Below are positions 56,534 to 64,000 of a stretch of 64,000 nt of DNA, piece by piece. The stretch's first letter is position 1. Every line of letters begins with the position of its first letter. Both the position numbers and the translations under genes were made by a program. The notes beneath the pieces are model-generated. The model made no database searches, was not told the origin of the DNA, and saw only the letters and a list, made by a program, of their open reading frames with translations. Source of the DNA: Cycas panzhihuaensis (lineage: Eukaryota > Cycadophyta); NCBI GenBank assembly GCA_023213395.1, contig CM041465.1, forward strand, positions 109,003,741-109,067,740. Direction: 5' to 3'.

Positions 56534-58775
56534 CCCAAAACAACCTCATTTTCCCATTCTTCTTCTACCTTCCTTGCTCTCTTCTCTCTCTTTTACAGGA
56601 GTTTTCTGCAGGAGTACCCTACAACGTTCAAGTTCCTTGTGTTCTAACCTAAGGTTCACCCATTGCAATTATGATCCGTGGTAGTCGACTCACCAACTAA
56701 CACCTCTAAGCAAGGATTCATTCCCAAGTTTGGCCTCTACTTCCTTCCTATAGCTTTCAACAAGTGTGTTTCCATTGCCGTGCCTTCCTAAGGATATTTT
56801 GTAAGCATACCAAACCCACCATTTTCTATTGTCTTCAGGGGATGACCTACCTCCTGCACAGACCAGTAGGTATTCTCCATTGTTGTTCCATATCTTTCCT
56901 TAGGTTTTTCTTGTAAATGGTTAGGTCTTTGAGCATATCATTCCTTTCCTTGTTTTCTTTGTTATATATAGGAGGTATTCCTCCATTCCTTGTCTTCTTG
57001 CCCTCCTAATCTCCCTATCCTCTCCTTGGTTTTTTCCAAGGAGGTTACAGGTGAGCACTCACAAAGAGTGAGAGAAAGGAGTCAAGGCAGGATCTGTACC
57101 CACTAGGCCTACTCCTCAAGGGAAAACCCCTTCTCCTCTTTCGTCTCCTTCACTTGTGCCTCCCTTAGGTCACCAGGGAGTCTTTAGGATTTGGCCTGCA
57201 CTGGATTTCAGAGTATATAGACCTTGTTGTATTGTTTCCAGGCCTACATAGCTCTTTTAGATAGCTCTTTCATCCCCAAATGATGTCCTCTATTCATCCA
57301 GGATCCTAGCATAGCCAATGTTGCAATTCGTTGTACATAACATACTTGCAACATAGGCAACTTTCACAAATCTCGTAGTGTTTTCTTCTTTTACTGTCCA
57401 CTAACAATAAGCTATCATAATTTTCTATACCTTGTGTTTAAGAGCAGCATGGAGGTGTACTTGCTAGAGGGTTATCCATTTTGAGGCTTACCTCCCCCTG
57501 CCTTGGTATGTGCTATTGGTTTTCTTGAGAGATTGTAGAATCACTTTCGGTGGAAGATTACCTAACTTGAAACATTCTAACTTGCAATATTTTAGCTTTT
57601 TTACTATCACATATATACATGAATATTGTTGCTTTGTAGCCTAGAAGCCCCTTTAGAAAGGACAAATAACTTTGTAATTACAAGTTTGCTGCGCCATTTA
57701 TGGAGGAAGGTAAGCGACAACAATCTAGGTGCATTCTTTAGCCCCCTTTCATTTGGTTGTTCTACTCTTTTATAGTTCCTTTTTCCTTTGTGTTTTCTTG
57801 CTCATTTCCTTTCATTTTTGGGGGAGGTAAGGAAACCCCACTCTACTCATGCGATGGGAAAAGGGAAAAAAGGAAGTGGGTGTAGCACAAGGTAAAGATC
57901 ATGTTTCAGCTACATCATTCTTCCAAGTATGCCACTTTCATTTCATTGGTCTTTTCATGTTTTCTTTAGCTTGTATGCTTGTATAAAAGACATAAGAGAA
58001 TAAAGTAAAAGGGAACCACTATCATCATTATCTTGCACATTAGTTCATATTGTAGGAGAGAGCATTTATCGAGGGTTGTCCCCTTCTCTCTTTCGCCTAA
58101 TTGTATTGCCGTACATGTTGCATGATATATTGGTTTATTTCTTTGCTTCCTTTTCTCTTGTTTGAAACGAAATGAGAGTGAGGATCCACTTTTGAGAGAG
58201 AAAGTATATTTATTGTTCTTTACACCTGTATGCTTAGTTTACCTCTCATTTGGATACATATGACTAGTCTTTATTCCATTATGCCTAGAAAGACTAGGAA
58301 CCCCTTTGCACATATAGTGGCAGGAACTCTTTCCGCTACCACTCTTTATCCATCTAACCTTTCTGCTAAGTGGATTAGTTCTTACATGATCCATTCCCTA
58401 AGATCCTTTTTCTTTCCTCATCATACCTAGATACACTTCACCTATGTCCCTTAGCTTTCTTTCCATGAGGATTCACTCTCTCGTCGGGTCTTGCCTTCCC
58501 CTTCCAGCCATCCAAGGGTAGGAAGACCGTTGTTTTGAGGTTACTCGGGCAACTGAGGACATCCCTCACCTATGCTCCTCTTCAAAGTCAAAATCCAAGT
58601 TACCTTGAGGAAGTTGTGCACTATTTGTGGGTCTTGAACCTATGTTCTGATACATAGACACCCTATGTGGGTGCTTCCTTGCACTTGTTGGATTGATCCC
58701 TTTATCCTGGAGCCTTCCATTGATTGTCTTAATCCCAACTAGGTGTAGTTACCATCCCCATAGACGTGATTCCAG

Positions 58776-58795
58776 TGGTAACTATATTGGGGACC
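58776..58795 (+). other. T6 primer binding site
   Basis: TGGTAACTATATTGGGGACC, one base past the LTR end; more decayed than T1. Confidence 0.55.
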
Positions 58796-58937
58796 CGCCA
58801 CTAAGGGAATTAGTCTTTCTCCCTTTTCTGTTGGTGCTACTACCTCTTGGCAGCTTTCCTTTTTGATCTTATTGGGCAATCCCCAACATGTGCATTACCT
58901 TGTTTCCCTCTTCTTCCAGTGCATAGGAAGGACTTAC

Positions 58938-60828
58938 ATAAGATGATTCTCACGTCGCTTACAAGGCCTACCTCTATTGTCAGAAGAACCTTCATATCAT
59001 TCCCTTCCTGCATTGGATCCTGATCCGATCCTGGAGGGATCTCTTTCAGATTGGACATATCACGCCTATGTGTCTGATTCCCTAGAGTCATCTGCTTCTT
59101 TCCAAGGGTCCACCCAAAGAAGTGCAGACCTCATTTATTATCTAAGTGACTAATCACACCTTGAATCCCACCATTCTTCTAGTCACAGAGTAGAACCTTC
59201 ATTGCCTTTAGAGTTTTACCACTCCCATGGCGATTCTCATGAGGACCATCTTGCGGGGTCCGCTTCATATGAGGCTCCTTCCACCTCTTACGATCAAGCG
59301 GATACCACTCCTGCTGATGTAGTAGAATCTTTGAGCCAATGTTTCCAAGTTGCCCATTTCCAACCACCCCCAAAGTGGTTTGAGAATGTCTTGTGAAGCA
59401 TTGTGCCCCCTTCTTCTATATCTCCTTCACCTCGCTCATCTCGTTGAATTGCTTTACCCATGATGAGCCTGCCTTTTACATCTTCTTCTTCTCCCCACGG
59501 TGTGTATTCCTTGGGGACCCCTCAGGGCATGTCATCTTCCTAACTTGGGTTGAGCATGCCCCTGACTAGTCATACCACTAGTCCTCCTCCTATTGTTCTT
59601 TATCCACCTACTAGACCTAGGGGACCCATATGTCCCCTCTACTTCTAGTCACATGGGGTCTGTCCCCACACAATCCCAACACCAACCTAGGGACCCTTGT
59701 CTCTACCCACCTCTCGATTACGCTACTCAACCATGGGGGCATAGTAAAGGGAACTCCCTACCTACTTATGGGATGGACCCTCTGCATTCTTATGGGGTTG
59801 CACCACCCACGAGCGACCCATATAGGCAGAATCTAGTCCCTCACCCCTCATTTCTGCCATCTTATATAGCACCTTGCATCACACCTTTGTAAGGAGGCCC
59901 AACTCCTTCCCAAGGCTTATTCCCTCAAGATCCTTTTTAATAAGGAGCGCTCTCCCTAGGAGGGATAGGTACGTTATACCTATTCACTCCCATACAAGTT
60001 TCTTCAAATGTGGGATTCACGCTTCTTCACCCAATGATAGGAGGACAACATCCCCTTTCAAACCCAACCCTCCAAGGAGGATTTGGCCAAACTTACTTGC
60101 ATTCATTTCCATCTTCTGTTGACCCTATGGTCCAGTTAAGGGTAAGCCCCTTTATGGACTATCGGTCAACCCCATTATCTGTTGAAGCGCTAAGGACTAA
60201 CTTATCGCCTCACCCCCCTAAAGTCCCCAAGTTTGATAGGACTTTGTTGCAAGACCCAACAAAGCATATTCATAGCTTCTCTATGGCATGCATTAACTAC
60301 CAGGCTTACGACCGCATCCTTATGAAACTATTTACATGGTCTCTTGAAGGCGATGCCCTCAAATGGTTTTATCGCCTACCCGCACATTCTATCTTCTTAT
60401 TCCAACAACTTATGGATGAGTTCGTCAACTACTTTGATGTGGCTCACCCATTTGAGAGTGGAATGAAATCCCTTTTGTCATTTAAACAAGGTCATGATGA
60501 GATGAATCATGACTTTGTGCGATGTTTCCCTGACCTTCTTCATTCCACTAAGGCTACTTTGCCTGAGGAGTTGAAGAAGGATCTTTTCGTCAATGCCCTT
60601 TGCCAAGAAGTCCACATAGAAGTCCTTAAGATAGGGATGATTACATGTGACTCTGCCATAGTGAAGTGCTTGGCACTCGAGGCCATTGAGATCTAGGCTA
60701 GACTAAAGAAGCCTCTAAAGCCCTCATAGCAACATAAGGCCCAACCACCATCAAAAGAAACCAAAACTCAACAACCCACTAGGTCTTCTTTCCATTCTAC
60801 TAAGAAGACTATAGACCCTCTTACTTCA
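58938..60828 (+). pseudogene. gag: T6 gag with intact capsid core, interrupted by T7
   Basis: The start is ATA AGA TGA where T1 and T4 have ATG CGA CGA-type codons, so initiation is lost. N-terminal and P/S-rich parts follow in several frames. From 60010 to 60696 a 228-codon frame is open and contains the gag family core: PMVQLRVSPFMDYRSTPLSV, KHIHSFSMACINYQAYD, WSLEGDALKWFYRLP, MDEFVNYFDVAHPFESGMKS, LLSFKQGHDEMNHDFVRCF, LEALEI-like LALEAIEI at the stop. This is the best gag core in the window. After the stop, a K/P/Q/S-rich stretch leads to the T7 insertion. Confidence 0.85.
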
Positions 60829-62595
60829 TGTTTCCCAGCTTCCAGGAATGGATACGGAATTACCAACTCAAGTAAGTGCAGGTATGCTTCTCACCTTATC
60901 ATCACTTTCTTTTGGTAAGTGTTTGCTTGCATGTTTGCATGTTTGTGACCTTGTAGATGATTTTGTCTTCGTCTACACTTATTTAGCCTATGATGACCAT
61001 AGCGGGGGCACATTCCCAGCGAGTGTGATACCCCGGTGGCTATTCCACTTCCCGCATTCTGCCCTACTCACTATAAGATCCACTTGGCTTGCGCTACCTC
61101 TTCCCATGTAATGACCCGTCATTGTTTGGTTGACTTGCCATATCGTTTGAATCCTATTTTTGCTCTTTTGGACTCGTTTGTTGGCTTGTTTGCCCTCGGG
61201 TAGGTGTCTCAGTCCCCCATCAGCCTTTTTGTCATTGGCCCACAGCCGAGGCTAGTTATCCAAGATAGATTTTACCTCCAGGTGAATACCGCCGTGAATT
61301 TCACGGTACCGCCGTAAATTCCACGGTACCGTGGATTTTACGGCAGTATGACTGTCCATACTTGTTTTTAAAAAACTGCCATGCCAATTTCACATTTATT
61401 GCGAAACTACCACGTGTCTTGCAACTTAACTCGCCGTCAGCTGCACCCTAATCACTCATTTTAGGATTTGGGCTGGGTATTTAGTCATCATTAACTCATT
61501 TTTGAAGTCTTTGGTTCAGTTTTTGGATTGCTCTTCAAGGAAACTGGCCTGTGCTCTACTATTCTCTGCTGCTCTACTACTGCTACAGGACTTGCGCCTC
61601 TCCTCCATCACTCAACTCTCCTTTGGTATAGCTAGGACATCTTCCCAGCCCTTCACACACCTTAGAGAGGGCCCCTTTGGAGAAATCTCAGTGGATTCTT
61701 GCTCAAGCAGCCATCAAGCATTCTAAGTGTAGGTGTTTCCCTCCAACTCCATTAGTAGGGTTCCAAACCTGTTATTCCACAGTTCCTGCGCTGATTTCTC
61801 AGCCCCCTTCTCGGTAGCCCTTGACTGAGGCAAGATCCTACCCTCCTCTTCTCAGGGGGAGATTGTCATATACTTGCAGGTATTTGGAAAGCGCAACAGA
61901 TCCGGTCCTCTTTCTTCCTTTGTAGGTAAGTGCTCCTATTTATGCTTTACTTTCATACTTCATTTGTTGCTAGTACTTTGTCCCTTTATTTCCGTTGTTT
62001 GGAACTTTAGTACTTTTTTTGGGGAGGGTAAGGGAGCCCCTCGTTCCAATCTGCCGCGACTCTTCCTGCCCGCCGTGCCTTGTGGAGTAGCTTTGGGCAC
62101 CTCTTGGGAGCACTACCATTACGACACACTTCCATTCTGGGTACACGCCCTCACTCCACTCTGTCACCTTTTCCTTTTGAGTTCTTTTATATAGTAGTAA
62201 TTAGCTCATTAGAAATAAAAAGGAAATCAACTTTGCTTTGATTCATACTTTGTTCGCTTTATCACTTGCATTTTCTTTTGTCATAGGAAAAGGTATTAGG
62301 AAACCTTCCCTCTCACCTTTTCCACCCATTTGTCGTGCGAACTTCCCTCCCTCTTTATTATTTGTTTGCTTGGTTAGTTTGCCCGCGCATACCATAACCC
62401 CCCTTTTGGGGTTATTCCCTTTATGTTCTTTTGGTTCTCCTCTTAGCTGGATAACCGAAGTGACCCCATCTGTAGGCCATCTACTTGCCTACTCTTTCTT
62501 ATTCTCCGCCATCCTAGGGGAACTCCCGAAGGTTTCTCTCCTTCTGCTTTCGGCCATCCAAGGGTGGGAGGATCCTTCCTTTAGGTCAACCCATG
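60829..62595 (+). repeat. T7 LTR, left part (subfamily a), interrupted by T8
   Basis: Starts TGTTTCCCAGCTTCCAGGAA and matches the reverse complement of the T1 and T5 LTRs through to GGTCAACCCATG, where T8 begins. About two thirds of the LTR is present. TATTTAG box at 61479-61485. The presumed target duplication is cttca (60824-60828). It belongs to an element whose remainder lies beyond the window. Confidence 0.85.
61311..61344 (+). repeat. 34-bp near-perfect palindrome in the T7 LTR
   Basis: Left half GCCGTAAATTCCACGGT, right half ACCGTGGATTTTACGGC; one mismatched pair, centre GGTACC, no loop. A third half-unit (GCCGTGAATTTCACGGTACC) precedes it at 61291-61310. Confidence 0.9.
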
Positions 62596-64000
62596 TGTTT
62601 CCCAGCTACTGGGAATGGACTCGAGGCACATCGACGCAAGTTTGTTCAGGTATATTTTCTTACTTTTCTTGCCTATGTTAATTAAGGTAATTTATAGTAG
62701 GTTGCTTGACATCTGCCTACCTGCACGCGTTGATTGCCTGCTTGCTCATAATGCATGTGCCTAATGGCACGCCTTCAGCCTATGACGACTGACAGCGGGG
62801 GCATTCCTCAGCGAATGCTACACGCCGTATGGCGTACAGCCACTCACGATGTCTCCAAAGTTCCCAGGATTGTTTTTGTCAGTCTGCTTGTTCATGCTAC
62901 GACATGTCGTTTGCGTTGCCGTCCTTTCTAAGTCAAACTTGATCCTTAGTTAGGACTTTTTGGGTTGTTTTGGGTGCTTGCCTTTGCTGGGCATTCCCGA
63001 TTGCCTTAATTCATGTTTAGCCCCTGATTTTACTTCAAAACTTGATTTTCTTTGCTGTTTTCTCTTTTTTTTAGTTTCAAGTCGTCTGCTTGATAAACTA
63101 AGCGGTCTGCAGAGTTTGCGATGCTGCAGAGTTTACCATGAAATGACTGTTTGAAATTTAAAAAAAGAGAACCACTGTGACGATTCGCTTTTTCGTAAAA
63201 GCTGGTGTGGCTTCACTCGATTGGAGGCGCCCTGACATCCCCAATGTTCACTGCGTGAGCAGGGGGATAAAGGGAATTTTCCTCCTCTTTTCCAGGACTT
63301 TTTGCCCATTTTCAAAACTTTCAAGAGGATTTTCCAAGAGATTGCACACAGGAAAAGATAGAAAACACATCAAGTTCATGCACAGCAACAGAGGAGGGTG
63401 AACCAGGCTACCACCAGTGGATTTTGCAGGGCCATTGCTGCCCGTTACTACTCTCCACAGCCAGCTTTATTCCCTTCAGTGCTTTCGAGATTCAAGGGAC
63501 TTCTTCAACCAAGAAGATGCCCCAAAGACTTACTTCACAGCTCTAACTTCACAAGGAGCCTCTTCCATTTGCACTTCAGCAGGACATACTCATAATCAGC
63601 CCCCAGTTGACCTTCATTGCTGCCGTTCCTAGTGGCAGGAAGCATGCTTGACCTTTCTACACAAGGTACCCCTTAGTTTTGCTTGCAATTTCTTGTATTT
63701 TACTTGCATTTTTCCTTCTTTTCGCTTGTACTTCCTTCACTTTTTTTACTTGCAAACCTTGGGCATGCTTGCAATCTTTTTTCCATTTTTACTAGCAAGC
63801 ATTCCGCCTCTTCTTTCTCCCTTCTTCACCTCTTTTACCCCATAGATGAGAGTGACTACTATTAGCCATAGCTGCCCCGTAGTGTTATCTTGACCCAAAT
63901 CCATTTTCCCGGTGTTTTCTTTGGAGTCCCCTATTTTCTCCAAGCCTTGTTTTACTCCTTCCTCAATCAGCTAGAGTAAGGGAGCATACACGAGGATTCG
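62596..64000 (+). repeat. T8 LTR, left part (Tat-type, separate subfamily)
   Basis: Begins TGTTTCCCAGCTACTGGGAA and carries the AGCCTATGACGAC block near 62778, then a TTTAAAAAAAGAG tract and the AATTTTCC-rich downstream part, following the plan of the other LTRs but diverged from all. It interrupts T7 after ccatg (62591-62595). A GATAAA near 63268 is the only TATA-like candidate. It runs off the right edge. None of its open frames resembles a protein. Confidence 0.7.

Larger units (their letters stand above)
55809..58774 (+). repeat. T6 5' LTR (subfamily b, 2,966 bp)
   Basis: Starts with TT in place of TG (TTTTTCCTAGCTCCCAGG) and ends GTGATTCCA. Features: CAGGTAAGT near 55850, AGCCTATGATGAT near 55998, palindrome 56339-56396, TATA box 56527-56533 (TATAAAG). 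Confidence 0.85.
55809..60828 (+). mobile_element. T6: Tat-type element, 5' part, interrupted by T7
   Basis: Complete subfamily b LTR, primer site and gag. T6 entered T4 gag at 55808/55809 (presumed duplication gagga, 55804-55808). T7 entered T6 gag at 60828/60829. The rest is outside the window. Confidence 0.85.

Overview
The window looks like intergenic nuclear DNA from a land plant with a large, transposon-filled genome. I found no host gene, tRNA, rRNA or CRISPR array. Almost every base can be assigned to one of twelve LTR retrotransposons stacked inside one another. The very long LTRs (2.7-3.0 kb) and heavy decay would fit a gymnosperm or another giant-genome plant, but the sequence does not prove the lineage. 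Labels used below: T1-T8 are Ty3/gypsy elements of the Tat type, G0 and G1 are other Ty3/gypsy elements (G1 chromovirus-like), and K1 and K2 are Ty1/copia elements.

Layout. G0 is the oldest visible host, a minus-strand integrase gene now lying in two pieces (34505-34735 and about 23335-23781). G1 (23782-34504, +) split it, and G1 itself carries K2 (25030-28789, -). On the left, K1 (21041 to about 23325, +) abuts G0. K1 was hit by T3 (14801-21040, +), T3 by T2 (4100-14800, +), and T2 by T1 (1-4099, -). On the right, T4 (from 34736, +) begins inside G0. Its 5' LTR was hit by T5 (36674-53459, -), a 16.8-kb element complete at both ends with a perfect 5-bp target duplication. The gag of T4 was hit by T6 (from 55809, +), the gag of T6 by T7 (from 60829, +), and the LTR of T7 by T8 (from 62596, +). 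Nesting reaches five levels at both edges.

The Tat-type elements share one design, seen whole in T5 and in part in T2 and T3: LTR, tRNA primer site, gag, protease, reverse transcriptase, RNase H, integrase, then a gene on the OPPOSITE strand that encodes a plant mobile domain (PMD) protein, then a second, cellular-type RNase H on the sense strand, polypurine tract, LTR. The antisense gene appears to have its own TATA box, a 24-nt first exon, a PMD exon with an acidic Gly/Pro/Ser-rich tail, and a third helical exon, with splice sites conserved between copies. Its first intron carries a 107-bp cloverleaf of nested inverted repeats, perfectly paired in T5 and of identical length in T2. Related GGTACC-centred palindromes lie upstream of the TATA box in the LTRs. 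This antisense PMD gene plus cloverleaf module is the most interesting content of the window.

Nearly all coding regions are decayed. Many stop codons sit where a related copy has CAG, CAA, CGA or TGG, as expected for long-methylated, silenced DNA. Boundaries are given to the base where an LTR end, primer site, polypurine tract or target duplication could be read, and are approximate elsewhere.
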